Shown here: positions 26,471-35,022 of the stretch, piece by piece
Layout: each line of letters begins with the position of its first letter
How positions within the stretch are numbered: position 1 is the first letter of the stretch
From: a bacterium
Lineage (GTDB): Bacteria > Elusimicrobiota > Elusimicrobia > UBA1565 > UBA9628
Assembly: GCA_021822495.1 (NCBI GenBank)
Contig: JAKAQO010000001.1
Span: forward strand, 248,001-312,000
Length of the DNA stretch: 64,000 nt
Direction of reading: 5' to 3'
Notes under the pieces: generated by a model
Databases searched by the model: none
The model's input: only the letters and a program-made list of their open reading frames with translations
Told to the model about the DNA's origin: nothing
Made by a program: the position numbers and the translations under genes

Positions 26471-27453
26471 CTCCTATTCTTGAAGTCAAAAATATCCGGA
26501 AATTTTTCTCATCCAAAGCGGGAATCTTTGGAAGCCCTAAAACCGTCCGCGCTCTCGACGGGATTTCTCTCTCGGTTCAAAGAGGAAAGACGCTGGGAAT
26601 CGTGGGAGAATCCGGATGCGGGAAAACGACCCTGGGCAGAATTCTCGCGGCGCTTGAAACTCCAACGGAGGGGCAAATTTTCTACGAAGGCCGCGAAATC
26701 CAGAGCCTTAAGGGCCGGGAACTAAAAAAATTCAGGAAAGAAGTTCAAATCATCTTCCAAGACCCCTACGCAAGCCTCGATCCGAGAATGACGATTTTCG
26801 AAATTTTAAGCGAACCCTTTATTATTCACGGAGAATGGGACTCCGCCGAAACTCCTAAACGTTTATTGAAGCTCGCTTCAACCTGTGGAATCTCCCAGAG
26901 CCATTTTTCCCGCTACCCGCACGAATTTTCGGGCGGACAAAGACAAAGAGTGGGAATCGCCCGAGCCTTGGCCTTAAACCCGAAACTTGTCATCTGCGAT
27001 GAACCGGTGAGCGCACTGGATGTTTCCATTCAGGCTCAAATTCTCAATCTGCTCAAGGACCTCCAGGAAGAAATGGGACTCACCTATGTTTTCATCTCGC
27101 ATGATTTTTCGGTCGTCCGGCATCTCTGCGATGAAATCGCGGTCATGTATTTAGGCCGCGTTGTCGAGTCCGCCAAGGCCGACGAAATTTTTTCAAACTC
27201 CCAGCATCCATACACCGAAGCCCTTTTGTCGGCCATCCCTCTGACCGACCCCGAAAAACAAAAATCGCGAAAGCGCATCATCCTCTCAGGAGATATTCCA
27301 AGCCCGCTCAACCCTCCCGCCGGATGTCCGTTTCATCCCCGTTGCCGTTATACCGAAAACTCGTGTCGCGAAAATGTGCCCGCTCTTTCAGAAATCTCTT
27401 CTAACCATTTGATTTCTTGCCCCGTTCGCCCGCTCGCAAAAGTTCCTTCATAA
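26440..27453 (+). CDS. dppF: Peptide ABC transporter ATP-binding protein, DppF/OppF type
   Basis: Second ATPase of the peptide importer, 337 residues. Walker A GESGCGKTTLGR is near 62, Q-loop QIIFQDPYASLDPRM near 105, signature FSGGQRQRVGIARAL near 165, Walker B VICDEPVSALDVS and the oligopeptide C-terminal domain with PAGCPFHPRCRYTENSC. The ATG overlaps the dppD stop by 4 bp and follows AAGGAG. Residues 5-9 (RDSPQ) come from an inserted palindrome. It heterodimerises with DppD under two permeases, but only one permease gene (33725) is in the window. Confidence 0.95.
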   Translation: MTEVRDSPQFPPILEVKNIRKFFSSKAGIFGSPKTVRALDGISLSVQRGKTLGIVGESGCGKTTLGRILAALETPTEGQIFYEGREIQSLKGRELKKFRKEVQIIFQDPYASLDPRMTIFEILSEPFIIHGEWDSAETPKRLLKLASTCGISQSHFSRYPHEFSGGQRQRVGIARALALNPKLVICDEPVSALDVSIQAQILNLLKDLQEEMGLTYVFISHDFSVVRHLCDEIAVMYLGRVVESAKADEIFSNSQHPYTEALLSAIPLTDPEKQKSRKRIILSGDIPSPLNPPAGCPFHPRCRYTENSCRENVPALSEISSNHLISCPVRPLAKVPS

Positions 27454-27455
27454 GA

Positions 27456-27470
27456 TATAATTTCACAATG
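27456..27470 (+). promoter_or_regulatory. Consensus -10 giving a leaderless POT-transporter start
   Basis: TATAAT at 27456-27461 begins 12 bp before the ATG at 27468. Nothing resembling a ribosome site is present. Transcription should begin at the ATG itself. The -10 sits just after the dppF stop. Confidence 0.55.
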
Positions 27471-28901
27471 GATGAATTAGGAACCGCTCCCGCCGCCCAC
27501 GCCGTTCAGCCAACAGAACACTCGCATAAAAAACCGGGCGAGTGGTTTGGGCACCCCAAAGGCCTTTACGTTCTTTTCTTTACCGAAATGTGGGAACGGT
27601 TTTCTTATTACGGAATGCGCGCGCTATTGGTTCTCTACATGGTCAAGATTTTGATCTTGGACGCCAATAAAGGGATGACCATTTTTGGATACAACTCCGT
27701 CCGACATTTCGTTCAGTGGTCGGTCGGCCTTTTTGGCGTTCACAACCCCCTCTCAGTCCAAGCCCTGGCTTCTCAAATTTACGGCCTCTATACCGGCTTT
27801 GTTTATTTCACTCCCTTTTTTGGCGGAATCCTGGCCGACCGGGTTTTCGGCCAGAGAAAATCGGTCTATATCGGCGGAATTTTGATGAGCATCGGGCACT
27901 TCCTGATGGCCAGCGAGCGCTTTTTCTTCTTCGCGCTTTTCTTTTTAATCCTGGGAAACGGCTGCTTTAAGCCGAACATCTCAACCCAGGTCGGTAATTT
28001 ATATCCCGAGGGCGACCCCCGCCGCGATTCGGCTTTTACCATTTTCTACATGGGAATTAATCTGGGAGCCTTTTTTTCTCCCTTGGTCTGTGGAACCCTT
28101 GGACAACTGGTCGGATGGGATTGGGGTTTTGGCGCGGCGGGAGTCGGCATGGTCTCTGGACTTTTGATCTACCATTTCGGACGGCATCTCCTGCCGGAAG
28201 ACCGCATGATGAAAAAATCCGATGGCGCCGAGGCCGCGGAACCTCAAAAAATAACTTCCCAGGAGTGGAAAGCGATTGCGTCTTTAATTTTTCTCTGCAT
28301 CGTCAACATCGTTTTCTGGGCCGTTTACGAACAGCAAGGAAACACGATGCAGCTTTGGGCGGATCAAAACACGAGATGGAATTTCTTCGGCTTCACTTTT
28401 CCTTCCAGCTGGTATCAGTCCTTTAACCCGATTTTCATTTTTCTCTTCGCCCCATTTTTGGATAAATTCTGGGAATGGCAGGACAGCCACGGCGGAGAAC
28501 CCACGACCGTCAACAAGATGGGCATCGGTTGCGTTTTACTTGGGCTTTCCTTTGTCGTCATGATTTTCGCCTCAAAACTCGTCGGCCCCGCCCAGCGCGG
28601 AAGCCTTTTGTGGCTGGTTTCAAGTTCCGCCATTCTCACCGTGGGCGAGCTTTATTTGTCTCCGATCGGGTTATCTCTCGTCACCAAGGTCTCTCCGGCC
28701 CGCATGGTTTCGATGATGATGGGAATGTGGTTTCTCTCGAGCTTTTTCGGCGATTACCTCTCCGGGTTTATCGGCGGCTTTTACGGAACGATGACGAAAG
28801 AAACTTTTTTCGCCTTGATGACCGGGCTTGGCATTGGCGCCGGACTTATATTCTTTGCCGCCAATCAACCCCTTAAAAAAATATTAGAACATGAGGTTTA
28901 A
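27468..28901 (+). CDS. POT-family proton-dependent peptide transporter
   Basis: A proton-coupled di-/tripeptide symporter of the major facilitator superfamily, 477 residues from the ATG at 27468. POT signatures are visible: FFTEMWERFSYYGMRALLVL near residue 38 (the E-x-x-E-R motif that couples protons), FTPFFGGILADRVFGQR near 115 and the PTR2 signature FTIFYMGINLGAFFSPLVCG near 190. About 14 membrane segments are present. The start is set by the -10 box 12 bp upstream. With the ABC ATPases before it and the S10 peptidase after it, this forms a peptide uptake and breakdown block. Confidence 0.95.
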   Translation: MDELGTAPAAHAVQPTEHSHKKPGEWFGHPKGLYVLFFTEMWERFSYYGMRALLVLYMVKILILDANKGMTIFGYNSVRHFVQWSVGLFGVHNPLSVQALASQIYGLYTGFVYFTPFFGGILADRVFGQRKSVYIGGILMSIGHFLMASERFFFFALFFLILGNGCFKPNISTQVGNLYPEGDPRRDSAFTIFYMGINLGAFFSPLVCGTLGQLVGWDWGFGAAGVGMVSGLLIYHFGRHLLPEDRMMKKSDGAEAAEPQKITSQEWKAIASLIFLCIVNIVFWAVYEQQGNTMQLWADQNTRWNFFGFTFPSSWYQSFNPIFIFLFAPFLDKFWEWQDSHGGEPTTVNKMGIGCVLLGLSFVVMIFASKLVGPAQRGSLLWLVSSSAILTVGELYLSPIGLSLVTKVSPARMVSMMMGMWFLSSFFGDYLSGFIGGFYGTMTKETFFALMTGLGIGAGLIFFAANQPLKKILEHEV

Positions 28902-28902
28902 T

Positions 28903-30507
28903 ATGACAAAAAAAATTCTGGTTCTTCTCCTGACCGCAACTCTTCTTAATTCTCCCGCTTTTGCCGCGAAAAAAGACAAAAAGAAGGGAGAAAAGCCCTC
29001 TCCAGAGGCCGTTCCGACGATCGGTTTTTTTAAGCCCACCCAAAAAATCACGACCGGTTCCGTGACCATCGGAAAGAAACGCATTGATTATGAAGCCGTA
29101 GCCGGAACGCTGGTCGTTCATCCCAAGGGCTATGACGACGTTCTTCCGCCCACGGGTTCAAAAGCCCTCAAGGATGAAACCAAAAATCCCCAAGCCGAAG
29201 CCTCGATTTTCTATGTCGCCTACTTTAAAAAGGGCGAAAAGCCAAACGCTCGCCCCATCACTTTCCTTTATAACGGCGGGCCCGGATCCTCAAGCGTCTG
29301 GCTTCACATGGGAGCCTTTGGCCCCAAAAGAGTCGTAACTTTGGACGACACGCATACCCCCGCGGCGCCCTACTCTTTAATCGACAATCGCTACAGTCTC
29401 TTAGACGTAAGCGATCTGGTTTTCATTGACGCCCCCGGAACCGGGTTTAGCCGCATCGCCGGAAAAGACGCGGCCAAGGCTTTTTGGGGCGTGGACCAGG
29501 ACGCGCACGCCTTCGCGGAATTTATCAAGCAGTTTTTGTCCAAATACGGGCGCTGGAATTCCCCTAAATATCTCTTTGGAGAAAGCTACGGCACCACGCG
29601 CTCAGCCGTCTTAGTGGATGAACTTGAAAATGACGAGGCCATTGATTTTAACGGAGTCATTCTTCTTTCTCAAATTCTCAATTTTGACCTGAGCATTGAC
29701 GGCCCGGAATCCAACCCCTCGGTTGACCTTCCCTATGAACTCGCTCTCCCCACTTATGCGGCGACAGCCTGGTTTCACCACAAAATTCCCAATCAGCCGA
29801 AAAGTTTGGACGCGTTAATTAAAGAAGTCGAAAAATTCTCGATGACCGAATACGCCCAGGCATTGACCAGGGGCTTGACGCTGAGTTCCAAGGAAAAAGA
29901 CGCCATCGCCGGGCAGTTGCATAACTATACCGGTCTTCCCGTTTCCTATATCAAAAAGGCTAATCTCCGGATTGACGGCGGGGAATTTGAGAAAAATTTA
30001 GAAGACGCCGAAGGCATGACGACCGGACGCTTGGATACGCGCTTTTCCGGCCCCACCTTGGACCCTTTAAGCAAGGAGGCCAGCTACGACCCGCAAAGCG
30101 CGGCCATTAGCTCCGCCTACGTTTCAGTCTTTAACGATTATGTCCGCAAAACCCTTCAATACGGGAAAAATAAAATCTTTAAGCCGGAGATCGACATTCC
30201 GCATTGGGATTTTACCCATAACGGCAATCCCAACACGACTAACGTCATGCCGGACTTGGCGGATGCCATGAAGCAAAACCCTAATCTCAAGATTCTCCTC
30301 AACGCCGGCTATTTTGACTTGGCGACGCCCTTCTACGAAGGGGTTTACGAAATGCGCCATCTTCAGATTCCCCGAAAACTTTTCTCAAACATCGCCTTTC
30401 ATTTCTATCAATCCGGGCACATGGTCTACGCTCATGAGCCGTCTTTAAAGGACCTCCATCAAACCGTGGCCGATTTTATCCGAAAGACGGATAATCTCAA
30501 GCCGTAA
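28903..30507 (+). CDS. Exported serine carboxypeptidase (peptidase family S10)
   Basis: A serine carboxypeptidase of 534 residues with a signal peptide (MTKKILVLLLTATLLNSPAF then AAK). The S10 fold is shown by FLYNGGPGSSSVW near 122-134 (oxyanion hole), the nucleophile Ser228 in FGESYGTTR, the acid Asp in NAGYFDLATPF near 475 and the catalytic His in QSGHMVYAH near 507. It removes C-terminal residues from peptides outside the cytoplasm. The ATG at 28903 begins one base after the POT stop and has GAGG upstream, so it is co-expressed with the transporter that would import its products. Confidence 0.93.
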   Translation: MTKKILVLLLTATLLNSPAFAAKKDKKKGEKPSPEAVPTIGFFKPTQKITTGSVTIGKKRIDYEAVAGTLVVHPKGYDDVLPPTGSKALKDETKNPQAEASIFYVAYFKKGEKPNARPITFLYNGGPGSSSVWLHMGAFGPKRVVTLDDTHTPAAPYSLIDNRYSLLDVSDLVFIDAPGTGFSRIAGKDAAKAFWGVDQDAHAFAEFIKQFLSKYGRWNSPKYLFGESYGTTRSAVLVDELENDEAIDFNGVILLSQILNFDLSIDGPESNPSVDLPYELALPTYAATAWFHHKIPNQPKSLDALIKEVEKFSMTEYAQALTRGLTLSSKEKDAIAGQLHNYTGLPVSYIKKANLRIDGGEFEKNLEDAEGMTTGRLDTRFSGPTLDPLSKEASYDPQSAAISSAYVSVFNDYVRKTLQYGKNKIFKPEIDIPHWDFTHNGNPNTTNVMPDLADAMKQNPNLKILLNAGYFDLATPFYEGVYEMRHLQIPRKLFSNIAFHFYQSGHMVYAHEPSLKDLHQTVADFIRKTDNLKP

Positions 30508-30590
30508 CATAGGCTCGCGCCGTCAAATCGCGCGCGCAAGTTCTCTTTCCGTCTGGGTCTTTTGCCGGAAATTCCATAGCCCTTTGGCCC

Positions 30591-31079
30591 CGTGTCAACT
30601 CATTTGAAAATGTTACCGAACAGGTCATAGGCCGTTTCATCGGAGGATCTCCCTGCTTTGAGCCCATCACCCGATCCAACGGCGTTTGCGGCTTGTCAAA
30701 AACTCGCCTCGTCTTCGAACCTCGCCTGACTGTCTTAATCAGCCTGACGGAAGGCATGAATAAATTCTCAAACAGCCTCAACTCGTTTCTATAGAGATCG
30801 TTTAAGGCTTCAACGACTTCCGCAGTGTCATAGCGCACCCATTCCACACCTCACAGAACTCACCAAGAATCTCACCTTTTTCTTTCTTCCCTATCGCCTT
30901 GTGATACCGAACATACATCTCCTTCATATATTCCCATCTCCCATTTGGACTCATCAAAATGACCTCCCGATCCCCGCTGGAGACATTCAGGAATGATCAT
31001 ACCATCCTCTTTTTTCGGTAACATTTTGTATGAGGCGACCGTCCCTCCTTCGGTAACTTTAGCATGAGGCGATGCGTCC
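30591..31079 (-). mobile_element. Remnant of an insertion sequence with terminal repeats
   Basis: Inverted ends bracket a deleted transposase. On the plus strand the right end is CTCATTTGAAAATGTTACCGAA (30599-30620). At the other end TTCGGTAACATTTTGTATGAG (31014-31034) is its near-perfect inverse; 14 bases around TTCGGTAACATTTT are identical. A second, diverged copy of the outer end, TTCGGTAACTTTAGCATGAG, follows at 31049, in tandem with the first. The element is about 0.45 kb, far too short for a working copy, and the transposase has lost its centre, so it is immobile. Confidence 0.75.
30640..30954 (-). pseudogene. Transposase/integrase pseudogene with internal deletion
   Basis: Two parts of one transposase are joined out of frame. 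From the ATG at 30954 the minus strand encodes an N-terminus (MSPNGRWEYMKEMYVRYHKA, then GEILGEFCEV). From about 30845 a different frame gives the C-terminal tail (VRYDTAEVVEALNDLYRNEL, RLFENLFMPSVRLIKTVRRG, then FDKPQTPLDRV). These are the start and end typical of DDE integrase-type transposases in which the tail follows the catalytic core by several hundred residues. The entire DDE core is missing and the junction is frameshifted, so the gene is dead. The family name is recalled from the sequence pattern, not from a search. Confidence 0.75.
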
Positions 31080-31313
31080 ACTGTTTTTTCGGCCCAGAAT
31101 TTGATACCTTTTCATTGCGATTCTTCCTCCTTGGTGCGTCTTTTTCTCGACTCACTGTTGCCAAGTCGGGATGAATCGCCTCAACTTTTTTCAACTAGAC
31201 TAGGGACATGATCTTCCAAATGTTTGCACTGAAGTTCCCCGTTGCAGCAATATATCGGTCTGTGAAAAATACTCAGACGAGTAGGACATTAAAAAGAATT
31301 AAAGGATGATTCC
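31080..31313. other. Intergenic stretch with no recognised feature
   Basis: Between the insertion remnant and the next small gene I see no convincing reading frame. AAAGGATG before the ATG at 31314 is the only functional-looking site. The base composition is more A+T-rich than the surrounding genes, in line with imported or decaying DNA. Confidence 0.5.
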
Positions 31314-31592
31314 ATGAACTGTTCCTGTAGCCGACACGTCCCGATCAAGAGCGTAATTTTTCATGGCAAATACGTCTGTCCGTGCGGTCAGGTGACTCGA
31401 CCCCGCCTCAGTCGCATGATACTCGTTGCCGCGTTCATAATAATTGGATGGACAACGGATCGAATCGCGATTCTTTTCCACTTTGGAAAAGTTGCGGAAT
31501 TCATGATTGGCCTTGCGGGAACGGTTGGAATAGCCCTGCTATTCAATACAATCGGTGTTCTCTTCTTTATGCCCGGACAGAAAGAACGATAA
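31314..31592 (+). CDS. Small membrane protein with N-terminal Cys pairs
   Basis: A 92-residue frame with an AAAGGATG ribosome site. The N-terminus has two CxC pairs (NCSCSRHVPIK and VCPCGQVTR), resembling a small zinc ribbon, followed by two membrane helices (about residues 36-55 and 62-85). No family recognised. Codon use is less G+C-rich than in neighbouring operons, and it lies between two transposon-derived elements, so recent arrival is possible. Confidence 0.5.
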   Translation: MNCSCSRHVPIKSVIFHGKYVCPCGQVTRPRLSRMILVAAFIIIGWTTDRIAILFHFGKVAEFMIGLAGTVGIALLFNTIGVLFFMPGQKER

Positions 31593-31613
31593 TAATGGAC
31601 TCGCGATTAGGAT

Positions 31614-31748
31614 CCGTGACAAGATAATATGGACAAATTCGGCGGCACGCTTTCTCGAAGACAGAGTATACAGGGATGGGGAAGCTCATCTTTGGCCAAT
31701 TTCTGCATTCCTGAGGAGCGAAACGAAAGCGTGCCGAATTGTCACGGA
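31614..31748. repeat. MITE-like element with long inverted ends
   Basis: The right end, read on the minus strand, is CCGTGACAATTCGGCACGCT followed by TTCG. The left end contains the same sequence with a small insertion after CCGTGAC and two extra G bases (AAATTCGGCGGCACGCTTTC). About 70 bp of noncoding DNA lies between. Paired ends of about 24 bp around a short non-coding core is the structure of a miniature inverted-repeat transposable element. It could also fold as a long hairpin if transcribed. Confidence 0.55.
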
Positions 31749-31754
31749 GGCTAA

Positions 31755-31889
31755 ATGGGCGTCTGGGGCGGGAGAATTTGGTATCCGGGACATTTAACTC
31801 CAACGGGACATGAATACGCCTTTGGCCTTGCCTTATTGGGACTCCTTCTTTTTCTTTGGATTTGGATCCTCAAGGCCTTTCGAGAATAG
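31755..31889 (+). CDS. 44-residue membrane peptide
   Basis: The ATG at 31755 is preceded by a strong GGAGG site 4 bp upstream. The frame encodes 44 residues: a Trp/Gly-rich N-terminus (MGVWGGRIWYPGHLTPTGHE), one membrane helix (about residues 22-39, AFGLALLGLLLFLWIWIL) and a basic end KAFRE. The ribosome site is supplied by the edge of the MITE-like repeat. It ends 30 bp before the DppA start. No family recognised. Confidence 0.55.
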   Translation: MGVWGGRIWYPGHLTPTGHEYAFGLALLGLLLFLWIWILKAFRE

Positions 31890-31906
31890 AACTTAAGCGA
31901 AAATGG

Positions 31907-31922
31907 CATAATGGGGAAAATG
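31907..31922 (+). promoter_or_regulatory. -10 box deciding the DppA start
   Basis: CATAAT (31907-31912) begins 13 bp before the ATG at 31920. The earlier in-frame ATG at 31911 lies inside this box and would not be transcribed. This is the same leaderless spacing as elsewhere in the window. Confidence 0.45.
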
Positions 31923-33728
31923 TCCGCGCATGATTTAAAAAGAAAACTCTGTCTTCTCCTGCCGCTTCTCGCCTTCACTAGTTGCCGCTCTAAAACGCCG
32001 TCTCAAGCGGCCTTCGATCCCACAACCTACACTTATTTAACAAGCGCGGGAACCGACAGCCTCGACCCCGCCTGGGCTTATGACACGGCCAGTGGCATGG
32101 TCATCCTCAATATTTACGAGCCCTTGTTTTTCTTTCACGGCTCTTCCGTTAAAAAACTCGACCCCTTGATCGCAACCCAGGTCCCCTCCCGCCAAAACGG
32201 GCTGATTTCAAAAGACGGGCGCGTCTATACGATTCCCATTCGTCAGGGAGTTTTATTCCAAGACGGGACCCCGATGACGCCCGAAGACGTCCGTTATTCT
32301 ATTCTGCGCTTCATGCTTTTTGACCGGGACGGCGGGCCTTCGGGCCTTCTTTTACAACCTCTTTTAGGAGTCCCCAGCACTCGTGATGATAACGGGAAAT
32401 TGATTCCCGGAATCGGCAAAAAAGCCTTTCGAGCGGTACGCGTTGAGGGAAACAATCTCATCTTAAGTTTGCCAAGACCCTATGCTCCGCTTCTGTCTAT
32501 TCTCGCCACCTGGGCCCCGGTCGTCTCGGAAAAATGGTCTGCCGAGCGCGGCGCCTGGGACGGAAGCCTTAAAACCTGGAAGAAATTCAATAACCCTAAA
32601 AAACAAGATTCTCCTTTCTTTGAAAAAGCCAACGGGACCGGCGCCTTTTATCTCGGGAGATGGGACCGCAAAACCCATGAGATGCTTCTCAGTCGGAACG
32701 ATCATTATTGGAGAAAACCCTCTAGGCTTAAACGGATTGTCATTCGCGGAATTAGCGAATTTGAGACAGACAAACTTCTTTTAGAGTCAGGCCGCGCCGA
32801 TTCAATACGCGCAAGCCGCGAGCATTTATCCCAACTGGAAAAAATTCCTGGAATCCGCATTATCTCCGCTCCGGACATGGGAACCAACCCTTCCGCGTTT
32901 TTTACCTTCCACATCAGCACAACAGCCAATCCCTTTATCGGTTCTGGGAAACTAGACGGAGAGGGCATTCCGCCGGACTTTTTTTCTCATAAGAATATCC
33001 GCAAGGCCTTCGCCTATAGTTTTGACTATCAGGGATATATTAGAGACATCGAAGGGGGACAGGGCTTTCAGCCCACGGGTTGCATTCCCAACGGAATGTT
33101 GGGGCACAATCCCAATCAAAAAACCTATCATTTTGATTTAAAGAAAGCCAAAGATTATTTTAAAAAGGCCATGGGCGGAAAAATTTGGAAAAAAGGATTT
33201 CGCTTTACAATGGAATACCAAGCCGCTTCCGGGCCTTCCATGGCGGTCGCCCATATTTTTCAGCACAATATCGAAAGTTTAAACCCTAGATTCCGCCTGG
33301 ATTTAAGACCCATGGATTGGCCGGCCTTCTTAGACGCCCTTAATTCCGCCCGCCTTCCCATTTTTCCCATCGGCTGGATTGCGGATTATCCCGACCCCGA
33401 TGATTTCGCGTTTCCCTTAATGGATTCAAAAGGCGATTATCCCTTCGCCCAAGGCTATAAGAACCCAGTGGTGGATCGATTGATTGCTAAAGCCGCCCGA
33501 GAACTCAATCCCGAAAAACGCAAGAAACTTTATTGGGAAATTCAAAAAATTGAATATGAAGACGTTCCTCATATTCTCATTGTTGAACCGTCCGAAATTC
33601 GCGTTCAGCGCGATTGGGTCAAAGGATGGGTCTACAATCCCATTTTTCCGGATTCCCCTTCGGGCACCTATTTTTATTCAATTTATAAAGAACTCCCGAA
33701 AAATAAAAATCTAACGGCAAAAAAATGA
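31920..33728 (+). CDS. dppA: Peptide ABC transporter substrate-binding lipoprotein
   Basis: Family 5 extracellular solute-binding protein, about 602 residues. The N-terminus is a lipoprotein signal (CLLLPLLAFTSC) with the lipidated Cys22, so the protein is anchored at the membrane surface. Family features are TSAGTDSLDPAWAYDTASGM near 40, TPEDVRYSILRFM near 123 and a C-terminal domain with PIGWIADYPDPDDFAF near 480. An ATG nine bases earlier is also in frame but overlaps the likely -10 box. It captures peptides for the permease encoded next. The dppB gene overlaps its stop by 4 bp. Confidence 0.92.
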   Translation: MSAHDLKRKLCLLLPLLAFTSCRSKTPSQAAFDPTTYTYLTSAGTDSLDPAWAYDTASGMVILNIYEPLFFFHGSSVKKLDPLIATQVPSRQNGLISKDGRVYTIPIRQGVLFQDGTPMTPEDVRYSILRFMLFDRDGGPSGLLLQPLLGVPSTRDDNGKLIPGIGKKAFRAVRVEGNNLILSLPRPYAPLLSILATWAPVVSEKWSAERGAWDGSLKTWKKFNNPKKQDSPFFEKANGTGAFYLGRWDRKTHEMLLSRNDHYWRKPSRLKRIVIRGISEFETDKLLLESGRADSIRASREHLSQLEKIPGIRIISAPDMGTNPSAFFTFHISTTANPFIGSGKLDGEGIPPDFFSHKNIRKAFAYSFDYQGYIRDIEGGQGFQPTGCIPNGMLGHNPNQKTYHFDLKKAKDYFKKAMGGKIWKKGFRFTMEYQAASGPSMAVAHIFQHNIESLNPRFRLDLRPMDWPAFLDALNSARLPIFPIGWIADYPDPDDFAFPLMDSKGDYPFAQGYKNPVVDRLIAKAARELNPEKRKKLYWEIQKIEYEDVPHILIVEPSEIRVQRDWVKGWVYNPIFPDSPSGTYFYSIYKELPKNKNLTAKK

Positions 33729-34756
33729 TCAAATTTATCCTCAAACGCCTCATGATGCTCCCCCTGGTCATGCTCGGGGTCACCGCACTTTTATTTACCA
33801 TCCTGCAATTTTTGTCTCCCGATATGCGGGCCGCCCTCTACATTAAAGATCCCCGGCAGATGTCTCACTTAAACGAAATTATCCAGGAATACGGGCTTAA
33901 TAAGCCAATGCCGGTTCAATACGCCATTTGGCTTAAAGGGGTTCTCCACGGAGATCTGGGGTATAGCGAAACAGCCAAGATGCCGGTCTTAAACGCCATT
34001 CAGGCCTTTTTTCCCGCGACAGCGGAACTGGCCATCGCGGCTTTTTTCCCAACCCTCATTCTGGGCGTTTTATTTGGAGTTCTATCGGCGGTTTATAAAG
34101 ACAGTTGGTTTGACCAACTGATGCGCTTTGTCGCGATTACCGGATACTCTCTCCCCAGTTTTGTCTTCGGGCTTTTTCTCCTCATGATTTTATACGGCGA
34201 ATTTCATCTTTTCCCGCCGGGACGCTATTCCATTAACGTGGATATCCTGGTTCACTCTTCTTCTTTTCATCATTACACCGGGCTTTTAAGCCTTGACGCC
34301 CTTCTCAACGGACAATGGGACGCTTTCTTAAATATCGTCAAACACCTGGTCTTGCCCGCCACGACCTTGATCTATATTGAAATTGCCCTGATTTTGCGAA
34401 TCACCCGCTCCTCCATGCTTGAGGAGATGGGAAAAGATTATGTCCGCACCGCCCGCGCCAAGGGCTTAGACGAAAAAACCGTCATTCTCAAGCACGCCCT
34501 TAAAAACGCCTTGATTCCCGTCATCACCTTGTCGAGCCTTCTCTTTGTCGGGCTTTTGGGCGGAGTCGTCATTACCGAAACCGTTTTTGATTACCCCGGA
34601 ATCGGGCATTGGGGGGTGGTCGCGGCGCAACAGCTGGATGTGCCCGGAGTTTTGGGCTCGACCTTGCTCGCCGCTCTTTTGTTTGTGCTGGCTAATCTCG
34701 TTTCCGACATTCTCTATGCCGTGGTGGACCCGCGAATGAGAACGGGAAATCAATAA
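33725..34756 (+). CDS. dppB: Peptide ABC transporter permease, DppB/OppB type
   Basis: Inner-membrane permease of the BPD-transport family, 343 residues, six hydrophobic segments. The start MIKFILKRLMMLPLVMLGVT is typical for DppB. The EAA loop that docks the ATPase is MGKDYVRTARAKGLDEKTVI near 237, followed by HALKNALIPVITL. The ATGA overlap couples it to dppA. A DppC-type partner permease would normally follow but the next gene is unrelated and on the other strand, so the transporter encoded here is incomplete unless DppC is elsewhere. Confidence 0.93.
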   Translation: MIKFILKRLMMLPLVMLGVTALLFTILQFLSPDMRAALYIKDPRQMSHLNEIIQEYGLNKPMPVQYAIWLKGVLHGDLGYSETAKMPVLNAIQAFFPATAELAIAAFFPTLILGVLFGVLSAVYKDSWFDQLMRFVAITGYSLPSFVFGLFLLMILYGEFHLFPPGRYSINVDILVHSSSFHHYTGLLSLDALLNGQWDAFLNIVKHLVLPATTLIYIEIALILRITRSSMLEEMGKDYVRTARAKGLDEKTVILKHALKNALIPVITLSSLLFVGLLGGVVITETVFDYPGIGHWGVVAAQQLDVPGVLGSTLLAALLFVLANLVSDILYAVVDPRMRTGNQ

Positions 34757-34758
34757 GT

Positions 34759-35022
34759 TTAAGCCTTCTTGGACATCGCGCGGAACAAATCGTGAAGAAA
34801 TTCTTGCGCGTTGGGCGCTCCGTGATAAGCCGCGGCCTCTTCGGGAGTTTTTTCAAGGGTGAGAAAGCATCCGGCGCAAAAAGAAATTCCGTGGCGGTCT
34901 AAAACCGGTAAAATCTCCGGGTGGCGGCAAATGAGATCAAAAAGCTGAATTTTTGCGATATTTTTTTGCGGCCTGTTTTTCTTGAGCCTCTTTAAAGCGG
35001 GCTTGCGTTTTCTTTTTTCCAT
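34759..35022 (-). CDS. DUF1858 redox-disulfide domain protein
   Basis: An 87-residue protein ending in a DUF1858 domain, the helical domain associated with hybrid-cluster (prismane) proteins. The domain (about 24-85) contains FDLICRHPEILPVLDRHGIS then FCAGCFLTLEKTPEEAA; the CAGC pair is the proposed redox disulfide. The first 22 residues are very basic (KRKRKPALKRLKKNRPQK). It overlaps the end of the 3-hydroxyacyl-CoA dehydrogenase gene by 31 bp. Partner and function are unknown. Confidence 0.85.
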   Translation of the reverse strand: MEKRKRKPALKRLKKNRPQKNIAKIQLFDLICRHPEILPVLDRHGISFCAGCFLTLEKTPEEAAAYHGAPNAQEFLHDLFRAMSKKA

